64,000 nt of DNA, taken from positions 1 through 64,000 of the forward strand of contig NZ_JAKRNS010000008.1 in assembly GCF_022346615.1 (NCBI RefSeq). The letters are read 5' to 3'. Positions 28,136 to 39,097 of the stretch are shown piece by piece; position 1 is the first letter of the stretch; each line of letters opens with the position of its first letter. Origin of the DNA: Staphylococcus sp. ACRSN. Its GTDB lineage: Bacteria > Bacillota > Bacilli > Staphylococcales > Staphylococcaceae. A model generated the notes under the pieces. It was not told the DNA's origin and made no database searches. It worked only from the letters and a program-made list of their open reading frames with translations. The position numbers and the translations under genes were made by a program.

Positions 28136-28933
28136 CTATTGATTATTTTTTTTGTTTTTTCTCAATGAAGTTAACCATCCGATAATCACTAATAATATCA
28201 TGACACTCCAGAATATAGATTGCCATAAAGCTGTATGCGGAAATGATTCAGGTAATATCTTAATATCTGGATGTGCTAATACCATGATTACTAATTTAAT
28301 ACCTACCCAACCGACGATTGCAAATGCTGCACCTTCTAAACCTGGATATTTATTTAATAAATTAACAAACCATGATGCTGCAAATCTCATAATTACAACA
28401 CCAATCATACCACCTAAGAACATTACGATAAATTGTCCTAAATCAAGGCCACCAAAATGAATGCCAACCTTTGGTAAGGTTACTGCAATTGCAAGCGCAG
28501 CTAACATAGAATCTATAGCAAATGCGATATCGGCAAATTCTACTTTTAACACTGTACCCCAGAACTCTTTAGGACTGGCTTTCTTCTCTGTTCCGTCATC
28601 ATCATAATGATGATCGTCGCCACTTTCTTGTTCGTGGCTGTCTTTAGATTTAAAGAAATCGACTAAATTCTTAATTGACATGTAAATTAAGTAAAGAGCA
28701 CCTAGAGCTTGTATCCACCAAAAATGAGCGATGATACTGATTAAGAATAATGAAATAAAACGGAACACCAAAGCACCTAATAAACCATAGAATAATGCTT
28801 TCTTTCTTTGTTCAGGCGGTAAATGTTTAACCATTACAGCCATAACGACGGCATTATCAGCAGCAAGTAAACCTTCTAAAAAGACAAGAACTAATAATAC
28901 CCATGAATATTGCAAAATTAAACTTGCATCCAT
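28136..28933 (-). CDS. TerC-family membrane protein, Mn2+ exporter type
   Basis: A 265-residue TerC-family protein with seven hydrophobic segments. The conserved acidic membrane motifs are FLEGLLAADNAVVMAVMV and VEFADIAFAIDSMLAALA, and a cytoplasmic His/Asp-rich loop (SGDDHHYDDDGTEKK) could bind metal. B. subtilis relatives YceF/YkoY (MeeF/MeeY) move Mn2+ out of the cytoplasm to load exoenzymes, and ykoY is controlled by a yybP-ykoY riboswitch. The same riboswitch lies here upstream of the gene, which strongly supports a manganese role. GGGAG precedes the ATG. Confidence 0.9.
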   Translation of the reverse strand: MDASLILQYSWVLLVLVFLEGLLAADNAVVMAVMVKHLPPEQRKKALFYGLLGALVFRFISLFLISIIAHFWWIQALGALYLIYMSIKNLVDFFKSKDSHEQESGDDHHYDDDGTEKKASPKEFWGTVLKVEFADIAFAIDSMLAALAIAVTLPKVGIHFGGLDLGQFIVMFLGGMIGVVIMRFAASWFVNLLNKYPGLEGAAFAIVGWVGIKLVIMVLAHPDIKILPESFPHTALWQSIFWSVMILLVIIGWLTSLRKNKKNNQ

Positions 28934-28959
28934 CTTTTTACAACTCCCTTTTAATTTTA

Positions 28960-29076
28960 AGCATAAAAATAGAGACCTAAGCTAAGCATGCGCAAATCAT
29001 TCAATATCGATTGTTTATTTTATATTAAAAATAGTACAACAAATAAAACGATTCACACTTATAGCAAAGGTCTCAC
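28960..29076 (-). terminator. Riboswitch expression platform (terminator)
   Basis: On the minus strand GAGACCTTTGC at the 3' edge of the riboswitch can pair with the later GCTTAGGTCTC (28972-28984), which is followed by TATTTTTAT. When the aptamer holds GACCTTT in its closing stem this terminator cannot form, so ligand should switch the gene on. The loop is about 70 bases long. Confidence 0.6.
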
Positions 29077-29294
29077 TCGACAACTTAAGTTGTCCACCTT
29101 ACCGGAAAATAAAGAAATTTATAAACATTTTTAGTATAAATCATAAAAATTTAATACCTTGTTATTTATTTCTCAATTTTCGTAATGACGATAAGATGCT
29201 CTATTAGTTAGCATAAAAATATAAATTAGCTATTACTTACATGTAATCATATTGTTTATGTTTATAATAATAGTTGAGTTACTCCCCTCTGACC
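29064..29294 (-). ncRNA. yybP-ykoY manganese riboswitch
   Basis: On the minus strand the conserved aptamer parts appear in order: AGAGGGGAGTAA (5' strand with the GGGGAGUA loop), TCTTATCGTCATTACG (UCGUCA element), CCGGTAAGGTGGACA (its TAAGG can pair with CTTA), a small hairpin GACAACTTAAGTTGTC, and GAGTGAGACCTTTGC, whose CCTTT closes on AGAGG. This is the order of the known yybP-ykoY aptamer. An AT-rich arm of about 90 bases after GGGGAGUA makes it longer than usual. It lies 130 bp before the TerC-family gene. Confidence 0.88.
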
Positions 29295-29345
29295 ACAAAG
29301 TCATAGGTATTCTATTAATAAAAGTATTATACACAAATTTTAGAT

Positions 29346-30908
29346 TTATAACAAACTATATAATTTTACATCTGGGAACTTTTCTTCAAACCATCTAGTT
29401 GCAAATTCATTTTCAAATAAAAATACAAAATTATCATAAATATCTTTAACTAATATTGAACGTGAAGTGCTCATATTATCTTTAATTACATCTTCATTTT
29501 CAATCCAGCGAGCAATTTTTTGACCAACTGGTTCCATTACAACATCAACATTATATTCGTTTTTTAAACGATGTTCGAAAACTTCAAATTGTAATTGACC
29601 TACTGCACCGATAATTATTTGATTTGTATGCAAAGCTTTATAATATTGAATTGCACCTTCTTGTACTAATTGTTCAATTCCTTTATGGAAATGCTTTTGT
29701 TTCATAACATTTTTCGCTGAAACTTTCATAAATAATTCAGGTGTAAATTGAGGTAAGTCTTGGAAGCTGAATTTTTGATTGGCACCCACGATAGTATCAC
29801 CAATTTGGTAATTACCTGTATCATATAATCCAATAATATCACCTGCAACAGCGTGGTTTACAGTTTCTTTATCATCTGCCATAAATGAAGTAGATCTTGT
29901 TATTTTTTGCTTTTTCTTAGTTCTCTGTAAAGTGACATCCATACCACGTTCAAAAGCACCGCTAACTACACGCATAAATGCAATTCTATCTCGGTGTTTA
30001 GGATCCATATTGGCTTGAATTTTAAAGATAAATCCTGAGAAATCTTGATCAAATGGACTTACTTCAACATCTTCGTTCGTTTGACGTGCGTTTGGCATAG
30101 GCGCATGATCTACATATGCATTCAAGAAATTTTGCACGCCAAAATTAGCTAACGCTGAACCAAAGAATACAGGAGTTAAATCACCACTTAATAACGCTTC
30201 GTTATCGAAAGTTTCCCCTGCCTCTTCGACTAACATCAGTTCTTCAATCGCTTGCTCAAAAGCATTATCATTAGTGATTGCATGTTCTTCTTCAAGCTCA
30301 TAGTCATCGTTTAAATGTAAGATATTTTCTTCATCTCTAAATGGTTCAATTGTACGTGAATCACGATCAATAATACCAAAGAAGTTTTGTCCCATGCCCA
30401 CAGGCCAATTCATAGGATATGTTTCGATATCTAAAGTAGATTCTATTTCATCTAATAACTCAAATGGTTCTTTACCAACACGGTCTAATTTGTTAATAAA
30501 TGTGAAAATAGGAATGCCTCGCATTTTACAAACTTTAAATAGTTTTAACGTTTGAGGCTCGATACCTTTCGCACAGTCAATCACCATAACCGCACTATCT
30601 ACTGCCATAAGTGTTCTATATGTGTCTTCCGAAAAATCTTCGTGACCAGGTGTATCTAAGATATTAATTTTATAATGATCATAGTCAAATTGCATAACCG
30701 AACTGGTAACAGAGATACCACGCTCTTGTTCTACTTTCATCCAATCACTTGTCGCAAATTTACCGCTCTTTTTACCTTTAACTGTTCCAGCTTCTCTAAT
30801 CGCGCCACCGAATAACAATAATTTCTCAGTCAATGTTGTTTTACCAGCATCTGGATGAGAAATGATTGCAAAGGTTTTTCTTGATTCAACTTCTTTCTTT
30901 ATACTCAT
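29346..30908 (-). CDS. prfC: Peptide chain release factor 3
   Basis: A 520-residue translational GTPase that recycles RF1/RF2 from the ribosome after peptide release. G motifs: [13 protein letters not shown] (G1), [12 protein letters not shown] (G3), FINKLDR (G4). The RF3-specific middle and C-terminal domains follow ([20 protein letters not shown]). It is the last gene of murE-yueH-prfC, 12 bases after the small gene, with AAAGGAG before the ATG. Confidence 0.96.
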   Translation of the reverse strand: MSIKKEVESRKTFAIISHPDAGKTTLTEKLLLFGGAIREAGTVKGKKSGKFATSDWMKVEQERGISVTSSVMQFDYDHYKINILDTPGHEDFSEDTYRTLMAVDSAVMVIDCAKGIEPQTLKLFKVCKMRGIPIFTFINKLDRVGKEPFELLDEIESTLDIETYPMNWPVGMGQNFFGIIDRDSRTIEPFRDEENILHLNDDYELEEEHAITNDNAFEQAIEELMLVEEAGETFDNEALLSGDLTPVFFGSALANFGVQNFLNAYVDHAPMPNARQTNEDVEVSPFDQDFSGFIFKIQANMDPKHRDRIAFMRVVSGAFERGMDVTLQRTKKKQKITRSTSFMADDKETVNHAVAGDIIGLYDTGNYQIGDTIVGANQKFSFQDLPQFTPELFMKVSAKNVMKQKHFHKGIEQLVQEGAIQYYKALHTNQIIIGAVGQLQFEVFEHRLKNEYNVDVVMEPVGQKIARWIENEDVIKDNMSTSRSILVKDIYDNFVFLFENEFATRWFEEKFPDVKLYSLL

Positions 30909-30920
30909 TTATAATCTCCT

Positions 30921-31175
30921 TTAATTCTCAATTATCCATTGAATAAGGTCATCAGCAATACGACTCGCCGTCTCCTCATCTAATAACGTAAATAAGTGTA
31001 TCACAATTTCTTCTTTTAATTCATCATCATTTAAAGACATATCAATCTCTAAAGACCAATTTAAATCAGGCAATGCAATCATATAGCATTGCCCAACTTT
31101 ATTATCATATATATAGACATGAGATTTTATATCATTATATTGTATATTTTTAACCTTCAACAGGTCCACCACCAA
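30921..31175 (-). CDS. YueH-like small protein
   Basis: An 84-residue acidic protein resembling the YueH family of unknown function: [31 protein letters not shown], then helices ending in [10 protein letters not shown]. The start is uncertain: a GTG at 31175 or a TTG 15 bases later, both inside the 3' end of murE, neither with an ideal ribosome binding site (GGTGG favours the TTG). It is translationally coupled to murE and followed closely by prfC. Confidence 0.75.
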   Translation of the reverse strand: MVVDLLKVKNIQYNDIKSHVYIYDNKVGQCYMIALPDLNWSLEIDMSLNDDELKEEIVIHLFTLLDEETASRIADDLIQWIIEN

Positions 31176-32637
31176 ATTTTTTGTAAGCTGCTTCTAAACC
31201 AATTAAATCATCACGATGTGGTACTTTCACATGTCCAGGCATGATTTGATAAGGTTCACGTCCTTTTGAAGCTAATACTACTGTATCCCCAGGTCGTGCA
31301 ATATCAATTGCATGACGAATACCTTCTGCACGGTCTTCAAATTCTATATAATTTTCATGAGTTGCACCTTTTGCAAGTTCTGCTGTGAGTTTTTTTGGCT
31401 CATCATTCGCAGGATTATCTGGAGTGAAAATGACATAATCTGCTCGACATGCAACGCGTCCCATTTCTGGCGTCTTAGTCATATCTCTTTCTCCTGCCAT
31501 ACCACATAAAAATATCAATCTTTGTTTTGCAAATGGTTTTACAGCATCTATTAATTTATCCATGCCATCTGCAGTATGTGCATAATCAATAATTAAATCA
31601 ATCGGTAGATCAGGGTCTAAAACTTCAAGTCGACCTTCTACAGGTTCTAAATTTTCTACTGCATTAATGATTGTTGGCATATCAATCCCTTTACTCCACA
31701 CTGCAATCATCGCTGCCATTATGTTAGATACATTAAAACGACCAACATATGGAGATTTTACAGTTAAAGTTTCATCAGGTGTCACAAAATCAAACGATAC
31801 CCCTTGTAAAGATTCGTTAATATTTTCTGCTTTAAATTGTGCTTCCTGTTCTATAGCATAAGTGAATGTTTCAAATGGTGTTACTGTTCTTAAATATTCT
31901 GAAAATGCATCATCATTATTGATAATTGCATACTTTTCTCTTGATAAATCCTGCCCTAATTGGCTAAATAAAAGTGATTTTGCATGCCCATAAGCTTCCA
32001 TAGTGCCATGAAAATCTAAATGGTCTTGTGTTAAATTTGAAAAAATAGCGACATCAAAATCCACACCACTTAAACGGCCTAATGATAAACCATGACTAGA
32101 AACTTCCAATGTCATTGCTTCCGCTTTTTTTTCAACCGCTTCATTAATTTTTTTCGTTAAAGCAACTGTTTCAGGTGTCGTATTCGCACCTTTAGATTTA
32201 TCTTCATTTATTTGAAAACCATTTGTACCTAAATAAGCACTATTTTTATCTAACTTCCTATATATATGATGTATCATCGTTGCAATAGATGTCTTACCAT
32301 TAGTACCCGTTACACCGTAAGTAATTAACTGTTTACTCGGATATTGATAAAGTGAATTAGCCAATAAACTAGCCACTCTCAATGTATCTGGAACTATAAC
32401 TTGTGTTACTTCACCAGTTAAATCTAAAGCTCTATTTACAACAATGATTTGGCACCCATTATCCACAACATCTTGGCAAAATTTATGACTGTCTACTGTA
32501 TAGCCTTTAGAAGCTACAAAAATACTTCCTAACTTTGCAGTTCTAGAATCAGTAGTAATATCATCTATTGATCTATTCAATGTTCCAATGACCTGTTTTA
32601 CTTTAATTTTTTCAAATAACACATTCGCGTCCAACAT
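31150..32637 (-). CDS. murE: UDP-MurNAc-tripeptide synthetase MurE (L-lysine)
   Basis: A 495-residue Mur ligase adding the third amino acid to UDP-MurNAc-L-Ala-D-Glu. The ATP loop is [16 protein letters not shown], with [14 protein letters not shown] and [14 protein letters not shown] in the central domain. DNPAND replaces the DNPR motif of diaminopimelate enzymes, which indicates L-lysine as in staphylococcal peptidoglycan. The ATG at 32637 follows AAGGAG; the longer frame extends beyond the ribosome binding site. Confidence 0.96.
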   Translation of the reverse strand: MLDANVLFEKIKVKQVIGTLNRSIDDITTDSRTAKLGSIFVASKGYTVDSHKFCQDVVDNGCQIIVVNRALDLTGEVTQVIVPDTLRVASLLANSLYQYPSKQLITYGVTGTNGKTSIATMIHHIYRKLDKNSAYLGTNGFQINEDKSKGANTTPETVALTKKINEAVEKKAEAMTLEVSSHGLSLGRLSGVDFDVAIFSNLTQDHLDFHGTMEAYGHAKSLLFSQLGQDLSREKYAIINNDDAFSEYLRTVTPFETFTYAIEQEAQFKAENINESLQGVSFDFVTPDETLTVKSPYVGRFNVSNIMAAMIAVWSKGIDMPTIINAVENLEPVEGRLEVLDPDLPIDLIIDYAHTADGMDKLIDAVKPFAKQRLIFLCGMAGERDMTKTPEMGRVACRADYVIFTPDNPANDEPKKLTAELAKGATHENYIEFEDRAEGIRHAIDIARPGDTVVLASKGREPYQIMPGHVKVPHRDDLIGLEAAYKKFGGGPVEG

Positions 32638-33062
32638 ATATCGCTCCTTTATTTCCAATAATACTATTATACACATTTTCGGTTCATTTTATAGAATCTA
32701 ATAATCAGTAATTTCTAGTTTATACATTTATAAATATAATTTTTGACAAACACTCTATAATTTCATAAATAGAATGACTATAGTTTTGTAACAATATTAA
32801 CTACATATGATGTTCATGTTAATATTTCTTATAATATTGCTTAATTTTTGTATATTAAGCATATACTTCTACTTTGGTGGTAATGTAAATGTATATAACA
32901 ATATAATTTCTGTGCTATATAATTTCATGATTCAGTATGAATTATTTCATATCGTAATGTAAAATGATATAATCTTTAATTATTGTGTTTTTTCTTTCGC
33001 ATGATAAAAAAATGCGTTAAACTTAGCATGAGCAAAATTATACTATTGGAGGGTGGCTATTA
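32638..33062. other. murE-ugtP divergent intergenic region
   Basis: No gene seen. It contains a TATAAT on the minus strand about 30 bp before murE (32666-32671), an inverted repeat AATATTAAC/GTTAATATT (32793-32826), a second one TGCTTAAT/ATTAAGCA (32838-32861), and an extended -10 for ugtP at 32965-32973. Confidence 0.5.
32965..32973 (+). promoter_or_regulatory. Extended -10 of ugtP-ltaA
   Basis: TGATATAAT matches an extended -10 exactly. The -35 region (TTTCAT) is poor, as is common with this type. A leader of about 80 bases to the ugtP ATG would follow. Confidence 0.5.
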
Positions 33063-34238
33063 ATGGTTACTCAAAATAAAAAAATATTGATTATTACTGG
33101 CTCCTTTGGTAATGGTCATTTACAGGTGACGCAAAGTGTCGTAAATCAATTTAATGAAATGAATCTAGACAATTTAACTGTTATTGAACACGATTTATTT
33201 TTAGAAGCTCACCCAATTCTGACTTCTATATGTAAAAAATGGTACATTAATAGCTTTAAATATTTTAGAAATATGTACAAAGCATTTTACTATAGTCGCC
33301 CAGACCAATTAGATAAATGTTTCTATAAGTATTACGGACTAAATAAATTGATAAATCTACTATTAAAAGAAAAGCCTGATTTAATTTTATTAACTTTCCC
33401 AACGCCTGTAATGTCAGTGCTTACCGAACAATTCGATATGAATATACCGATTGCAACAGTTATGACTGATTATCGATTACAAAAAAATTGGATTACACCT
33501 CATTCACAAAGGTACTATGTTGCTACGAATGAATTGAAAGATGAATTTATGGACATCGGTGTACCAAAAGAGTTAATAAAAGTAACAGGTATACCTATTT
33601 CAGATAAATTCGAACAAAATATTGATAAAAAATCATGGTTAAGTCAAAATCATTTAGACCCAGAAAAGCCTACAATCTTAATGTCGGCTGGCGCTTTTGG
33701 TGTATCTAAAGGATTTGATCAAATGATACAAGAAATACTTGATAGTAGCCCTCAATCCCAAGTAGTGATGATTTGTGGTAAGAATAAAGACCTCAAACGT
33801 TCATTGTCTGCAACATTTAATAATTATGATAATGTATTGATACTTGGTTATACTAAACATATGAATGAGTGGATGGCATCTAGTCAACTCATGTTAACGA
33901 AACCTGGTGGAATTACTATTTCTGAAGCATTAACACGCCAAATTCCTATGATATTCTTAAACCCAGCTCCTGGACAAGAACTTGAGAATGCAATGTACTT
34001 TGAACAAAAAGGATATGGACGTATTGCTAATACACCAGAAGATGCAATTCAGCAAGTGGCCGCTTTAACAAATACGCCAACAGAGTTAGCAGCTATGACG
34101 CAATCAATGAGTGACTCACGCATCCCTTATTCAACTTATAAATTATGCAAAGATTTACTAGATATTTTAAATCATTCATCACGTTATGAGGACGTCTACG
34201 GAAAGGTTCCTTTATATGCAAAGCTCTTCGTTAAATAA
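33063..34238 (+). CDS. ugtP: Diglucosyldiacylglycerol synthase UgtP
   Basis: A 391-residue processive glycosyltransferase (GT28-like, MGDG-synthase type) that adds two glucoses to diacylglycerol, giving the glycolipid anchor of lipoteichoic acid. N-terminal motif [31 protein letters not shown] and VMTDY; the C-terminal UDP-sugar site is [42 protein letters not shown] precedes the ATG. ltaA follows with overlapping ends. Peripheral membrane protein by family. Confidence 0.95.
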   Translation: MVTQNKKILIITGSFGNGHLQVTQSVVNQFNEMNLDNLTVIEHDLFLEAHPILTSICKKWYINSFKYFRNMYKAFYYSRPDQLDKCFYKYYGLNKLINLLLKEKPDLILLTFPTPVMSVLTEQFDMNIPIATVMTDYRLQKNWITPHSQRYYVATNELKDEFMDIGVPKELIKVTGIPISDKFEQNIDKKSWLSQNHLDPEKPTILMSAGAFGVSKGFDQMIQEILDSSPQSQVVMICGKNKDLKRSLSATFNNYDNVLILGYTKHMNEWMASSQLMLTKPGGITISEALTRQIPMIFLNPAPGQELENAMYFEQKGYGRIANTPEDAIQQVAALTNTPTELAAMTQSMSDSRIPYSTYKLCKDLLDILNHSSRYEDVYGKVPLYAKLFVK

Positions 34239-35409
34239 AAATGCTATTTCTAAAAACTTCATAATTATGTTAATCATTCTATTTTTAATGGAATTTGCAA
34301 GAGGTATGTATGTTTTAAGTTACTTGTCATTATTACCAACAGCAACTTCAATAGCGGTAGGTATTACATCTACTGCTATTTCTATTCATTTTATTGCCGA
34401 TGCTGCAACAAACTTTGTTATTGGGTTTCTTTTAAAGCGCTTAGGTACTAAATTAGTTTTGACTTTAGGTTTTTTACTGGCGTTTGTCAGCTTATTCTTA
34501 GTTATTTGGTTCCCTACATCACCTATTGTCTTAATTTTAAGCGCAGTATTATTAGGAATTGCAGTAAGTCCAATATGGGTAATTATGCTAGCAAGTGTTG
34601 ATGAAAAGCATCGTGGCAAACAAATGGGTTATGTATACTTTTCATGGCTATTAGGTTTACTTGTCGGCATGGTTGGTATGAATATTATCTTTAAATTCCA
34701 TCCAACACAATTTGCATTTTTAATGTCCTTTGTGGTACTTATTGCATGGATACTTTATTACTTTGTAAAAATACGATTAACCAATTACAATACACGTCCT
34801 GTCAAACAACAACTCGGTCAAATTGTAAATGTCACAAAAAGACATTTATTATTGTTTCCAGGTATATTACTTCAAGGTGCATCGATTACTGCACTTGTTC
34901 CAATTTTACCTACATATGCAACGAAAGTCGTTGGTGTTTCAACAGTTGAATATACATTAGCTATAGTATTCGGGGGTATTGGTTGTGCATTTTCAATGCT
35001 TTTCTTATCAAAAATTATTGATAAGAATGGAATTAAATTTATGTATAGCATGATTTTCGGTGGTTTCTTACTTTATACATTGATGATTTTTGCCTTATCC
35101 TTAATTACCAATATATACATTGTTTGGATTTTAGCTGTATTTATTGGCTTAATGTATGGTCTATTATTACCTGCTTGGAATACGTTTATGGCAAGCCATA
35201 TTCATCAAGAAGAACAAGAAGAAACTTGGGGTGTATTTAATAGTATCCAAGGTTTTGGTTCAATGATTGGACCAATTGTTGGCGGGTTGATCACTGAATT
35301 TACTAAATCGGTTAACAATACATTTTATTTCTCTGCCTTAGTCTTTTTATTCTTAGCAATATTCTATGGTATCTATTTTCTCAAAAATAGAAATGCACAT
35401 CATTCCTAA
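34216..35409 (+). CDS. ltaA: Glycolipid flippase LtaA
   Basis: A 397-residue major facilitator protein with 12 hydrophobic segments that moves diglucosyldiacylglycerol to the outer leaflet for lipoteichoic acid assembly. Typical segments: [43 protein letters not shown] and [22 protein letters not shown]. The ATG at 34216 lies 10 bases after GAAAGG and inside the ugtP end, so the pair is coupled. Two terminators follow. Confidence 0.94.
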   Translation: MQSSSLNKNAISKNFIIMLIILFLMEFARGMYVLSYLSLLPTATSIAVGITSTAISIHFIADAATNFVIGFLLKRLGTKLVLTLGFLLAFVSLFLVIWFPTSPIVLILSAVLLGIAVSPIWVIMLASVDEKHRGKQMGYVYFSWLLGLLVGMVGMNIIFKFHPTQFAFLMSFVVLIAWILYYFVKIRLTNYNTRPVKQQLGQIVNVTKRHLLLFPGILLQGASITALVPILPTYATKVVGVSTVEYTLAIVFGGIGCAFSMLFLSKIIDKNGIKFMYSMIFGGFLLYTLMIFALSLITNIYIVWILAVFIGLMYGLLLPAWNTFMASHIHQEEQEETWGVFNSIQGFGSMIGPIVGGLITEFTKSVNNTFYFSALVFLFLAIFYGIYFLKNRNAHHS

Positions 35410-35528
35410 GAAAAACAATTAGTGCGATAAGGTTAGATATATAACATAAAATAACAACTTTAATAATTAGAAAAAACTTGGATGACCAATTGATTATTAA
35501 AATAAAATCCTTAATTATATCTACAAAA

Positions 35529-35568
35529 AAGACCCTTCAGTTAAAATTTACTTTAACTGAAGGGTCTT
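35529..35568. terminator. First terminator after ltaA
   Basis: AAGACCCTTCAGTTAAA pairs with TTTAACTGAAGGGTCTT. The longest T run is on the minus strand, so it mainly stops transcription from the yjcG side. Confidence 0.85.
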
Positions 35569-35592
35569 ATTCTATAACATTAAAATTCAAAT

Positions 35593-35635
35593 AAAAGAGT
35601 GCTAATTTATAATTACAAATTAGCACTCTTTTTTA
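35593..35635. terminator. Second terminator after ltaA
   Basis: AAAAGAGTGCTAATTT pairs with AAATTAGCACTCTTTTTT; the T run fits the plus strand. Together with the first stem it insulates the two convergent units. Nothing else was seen in 35410-35762. Confidence 0.88.
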
Positions 35636-35762
35636 AGCATGGACACATAGTCTCCAAATACTTTTTGAAATTAAATATCAAAGATATTAATACCTCGATA
35701 CTTGATTAATTCCATAATTGTAATAACGTAAACGATGATTCATTAATGGGCACTTATTTAAA

Positions 35763-36272
35763 TTACGCTAAATTAAAGCTATCAAGCAACTTCCATTTTT
35801 CTTCTTCTGCATCGTAATAAACTAAAGAAAGCGCATCTATTGTTTCCTTATAATCAATTCCCGCAAGTTTTAACTGACCATAAATATCTTCAAACTCTTG
35901 GCTTGTTAGTCCTTGTGCAATCGTAAAATGCGGTACAAAAGGATGATCTGCTACTCCGTAAAAATCACCTTCATTAAATTGATTGAATAGTTTTTCAAGC
36001 GCTTCCGTTTTTTGTACTTTAAAATAAATGACATTCGTAGTAGGAGCAAAACTAGATGCTTTTGTAGCATGTACTTCTACAGATGGAATACCTTCAATTC
36101 TTGATTTAATGTTGTCCTTTACAGACTCTAATTCACTGTCTTCTATTTCAAATTGCCCCTTAATAGTAATATGCGGCATAATAGTCGCATAATGGTTATC
36201 ATAACGTTTACGATATGCATTTACCTCATCTTGAAATGCTTTCGACGGAATTAATGCCAATCCTAAAATCAT
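35763..36272 (-). CDS. YjcG-like 2H phosphoesterase
   Basis: A 169-residue 2',5'-RNA ligase-like (2H) phosphoesterase. The two catalytic HxT motifs are PHITIKG (His34, Thr36) and PHFTIAQG (His115, Thr117). It corresponds to YjcG of B. subtilis, whose substrate is not firmly known; cyclic phosphodiester hydrolysis is the family reaction. It stands after the esterase gene on the same strand (85 bp gap), like yjcG-yjcH in Bacillus. Confidence 0.9.
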   Translation of the reverse strand: MILGLALIPSKAFQDEVNAYRKRYDNHYATIMPHITIKGQFEIEDSELESVKDNIKSRIEGIPSVEVHATKASSFAPTTNVIYFKVQKTEALEKLFNQFNEGDFYGVADHPFVPHFTIAQGLTSQEFEDIYGQLKLAGIDYKETIDALSLVYYDAEEEKWKLLDSFNLA

Positions 36273-36357
36273 TTAAATTCCTCCTTTGTTTAACATACTT
36301 TCATTATATCAAATTTTCTAAAAATTCGTTACTTTAAACTAAATTTACTTCAGATAA

Positions 36358-37104
36358 TTAAAAAGAAATATTATCTGATAAAAAATAAATTAGTAAATCG
36401 TCAAGGTAGTGCTTCCATGACTTCCATCTATGACCACCTTCAAATTCAAAATAATGATATGTGGCTCCAGATGTTGTAATTAATTGATTTAATTCTCTAT
36501 TTGGAGTCAGAAAATCAGCACGCTTACCATTGGTTGGCAATTCAAAGTCGTCTTCTTCTAAACCAACAATATGCCAAATTGACAGTTGATCTTGAAATTG
36601 ACAGCGTTCAAACATTCTTTGGATTACTTCATCATGTTGTGGACTAAGCATACCTACTTGACTAAATACCCTCGGATAAGACAATGCAGTCATTAATGCT
36701 ACACTTCCGGCCAAGCTATCACCTAATAATACTCTACTATTTCCAACTTTAAATGTTGGGAATGTTCGATCTATAAATGGCAATATTTCATTTGCTACAG
36801 CCTTAACTGTTAATGGTGTTCTCGCACCTTGAGGATGAAATTCAGCGCGTCTTTTTTCTACATCTTCATAATGAAATCCAACAAAAATTGCTCGTTCTAC
36901 TTTATTTTCTGACCTTAATTTTTCATAACTTCTATGAATTCTACCAAAACTGAAAAAGTCTAGACCATCAAAACAAAATACGACTTTATATTTAAATAGC
37001 TCAGTAAAATCTTTTGGTAAATAAATAGATAATGTTACATCTCTTTCTAATATTTCACTCGGAAATTCAATTTTATTTATATTTCCAGGTTGAAAATCAT
37101 ACAT
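36358..37104 (-). CDS. YjcH-like esterase-family hydrolase
   Basis: A 248-residue alpha/beta hydrolase of the putative esterase (esterase D / enterochelin esterase-like) family. The nucleophile elbow is LLGDSLAGSVAL (Ser130), with acid and base candidates in GLEEDDFELP and FEGGHRWKSWKHYL. The ATG at 37104 (MYDFQPGN) is chosen because AGGGGG lies 10 bases upstream, inside the longer frame. It resembles YjcH of B. subtilis. No signal peptide. Substrate unknown. Confidence 0.87.
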   Translation of the reverse strand: MYDFQPGNINKIEFPSEILERDVTLSIYLPKDFTELFKYKVVFCFDGLDFFSFGRIHRSYEKLRSENKVERAIFVGFHYEDVEKRRAEFHPQGARTPLTVKAVANEILPFIDRTFPTFKVGNSRVLLGDSLAGSVALMTALSYPRVFSQVGMLSPQHDEVIQRMFERCQFQDQLSIWHIVGLEEDDFELPTNGKRADFLTPNRELNQLITTSGATYHYFEFEGGHRWKSWKHYLDDLLIYFLSDNISF

Positions 37105-37199
37105 AAATATAGCGCCCCCTAGTTGTCTTAATGACATTGTACCAAGTGACGCAATATTTTAAAATAATACGCTTTATAATTTGTTATTTATAACTTTTA

Positions 37200-38768
37200 C
37201 TATCTATCCTTATGTTCTTTCAAACGCTTTGGATAATCCTTTAACCAAAATGTAGCTTGTGGTAATTTTTTAGAATCCGGTTTGTATATAGCATTTTTTC
37301 CTGATCCAAGCTTTTTCTTCTGTTGCTCATAATCTTTCAGTGCATTCAGTGCTGGTTTGTGAAGTATCCATATAGCTATAATATTTAACCATGCCATCAT
37401 ACCTACACCTAAATCGCCCATCATCCAAGCAATATCTGCAGTTTTCACTGCACCGTATATTGTTGCTGCAATTAAGACAATTCTTGTGACATTTATCCAA
37501 AAAGTACTGAAATTTTTTGATCGCTTTCTAGTTAAATAAGATATATTAGTTTCTGCAATATAGTAATAAGCTAAAATAGTTGTAAATGCAAAGAAGAATA
37601 GTGCAAATGCAATGAAATATGAACCGAGACCTGAAAATGCTGGATCAAAATGATATCCACTACCTTGAAATGCTTTGTCTATTCCAGCTTGTGCATACAT
37701 TGCAGTTCCTGAATAATCTTTGTCACCATTAGACATTTCTACGAACACGCCATTATCCTTAATAAGATTTGATTTACTTGTAGTTGCAGAGTCATCATTC
37801 GTCACATTATATGTGCCTGATAATAAAATGATTAACGCTGTTGCTGTACAGACAAATAGTGTATCTACATACACTGAGAAAGCTTGTACCAATCCTTGTT
37901 TCGCTGGATGTGATACTTCTGCGGCGGCTGCTGCATGTGGACCAGTACCTTGACCAGCCTCATTTGAATAAAGCCCTCTCTTAACACCAATTTCAATCAT
38001 GGCACCAAATATCCCACCAAATGCTGCTTGTAAACCAAATGCTGATTTAAAAATTAATGCAAATAATGCTGGTACCTGTTCAATATTTAAAATTATGATA
38101 ATTACTGCCATTAAAATATAAGCAATAGCCATAAATGGTACAATCGCAGTAGCTGCATTTGCAATCCACTTGATTCCACCAAAGATAATTAAGGCTAATA
38201 TAAATGCAAGTACTATCGCAATAATCCACGGTTGAATGTTAAATGCATTTTTCATAGAACTAGCAATTGCATTAGATTGTACGCCTGGTAATAATAGACC
38301 TACTGAAATTACTGTTACGATGGCAAATATTAAACCATATATCTTACCAACATTTCCTTTAATCCCAGATTCTATATAAAAAGCAGGTCCCCCTCTGTAT
38401 TGACCCTTTTCTTCTCTTTTATAAATTTGCCCTAATGTCGATTCTATAAATGCGCTACTTGCACCTAAAAATGCTGTCGCCCACATCCAAAATACTGCAC
38501 CAGGACCACCAATAAATATTGCTGTCGAAACTCCTACAATATTCCCAGTTCCAACACGACCTGCTAGTGATAAAGCAATTGCTTGAAAACTTGAAATACC
38601 AGTCGGAGATTTTTCCCCATGAAACATTAGTCTTATCATCTCTTTAAAATGGCGTACCTGAAAAAATCGCATCATAAATGAAAAAATAATCCCCGTTAAT
38701 AACAGTCCATAAACTAGTGGCTTACTCCAAACAATATCATAAAACCAAGTAAGAAAACTTTCGAACAT
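37200..38768 (-). CDS. Alanine/glycine:cation symporter (AGCS)
   Basis: A 522-residue AGCS-family sodium:amino acid symporter with about ten membrane segments. Family signature: FQAIALSLAGRVGTGNIVGVSTAIFIGGPGAVFWMW, followed by EIGVKRGLYSNEAGQGTGPHAAAA. Relatives carry alanine, glycine or glutamine (AlsT), and substrate choice cannot be read safely here. An extracytoplasmic insert (about residues 320-370, SATTSKSNLIKDNGV) lies between late helices. Monocistronic. Confidence 0.9.
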   Translation of the reverse strand: MFESFLTWFYDIVWSKPLVYGLLLTGIIFSFMMRFFQVRHFKEMIRLMFHGEKSPTGISSFQAIALSLAGRVGTGNIVGVSTAIFIGGPGAVFWMWATAFLGASSAFIESTLGQIYKREEKGQYRGGPAFYIESGIKGNVGKIYGLIFAIVTVISVGLLLPGVQSNAIASSMKNAFNIQPWIIAIVLAFILALIIFGGIKWIANAATAIVPFMAIAYILMAVIIIILNIEQVPALFALIFKSAFGLQAAFGGIFGAMIEIGVKRGLYSNEAGQGTGPHAAAAAEVSHPAKQGLVQAFSVYVDTLFVCTATALIILLSGTYNVTNDDSATTSKSNLIKDNGVFVEMSNGDKDYSGTAMYAQAGIDKAFQGSGYHFDPAFSGLGSYFIAFALFFFAFTTILAYYYIAETNISYLTRKRSKNFSTFWINVTRIVLIAATIYGAVKTADIAWMMGDLGVGMMAWLNIIAIWILHKPALNALKDYEQQKKKLGSGKNAIYKPDSKKLPQATFWLKDYPKRLKEHKDR

Positions 38769-39097
38769 AATGTATCCCCCTTATTGTACAATTATGTAAA
38801 ATGATATATTTTCACTCATTATACACATACAAAAAGTAACTCGCAATAAATTTCTAAAGTTATTTTTTGAATATTTATAAAAATTGGGATACTTAATTTA
38901 TAAACATTTTATCGTATTATAGTATTAATGTAATACAGTTTTAAAGACATTGTACTTTTTAATCTTGGCATATTTATTTTTTTAATAATTACTTAGCCAT
39001 TTAACTAGATGCTTCATTTTTGTCTTTTGTTCTCACAATATATGATATATACTGAAAAGTACTTCAATTAAAGTAACTATTTAGGAGGAACTGCCCC
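38769..39097. other. Intergenic region, no gene seen
   Basis: AT-rich divergent control region between the symporter and the AI-2E-family gene. A TATACT (39050-39055) upstream of the latter may be its -10, with no convincing -35. No other structure was recognised. Confidence 0.3.

Noticed and set aside
38769..39097. Possible small gene or riboswitch in the divergent region
   Set aside because: No frame with a ribosome binding site and no known aptamer core was seen.
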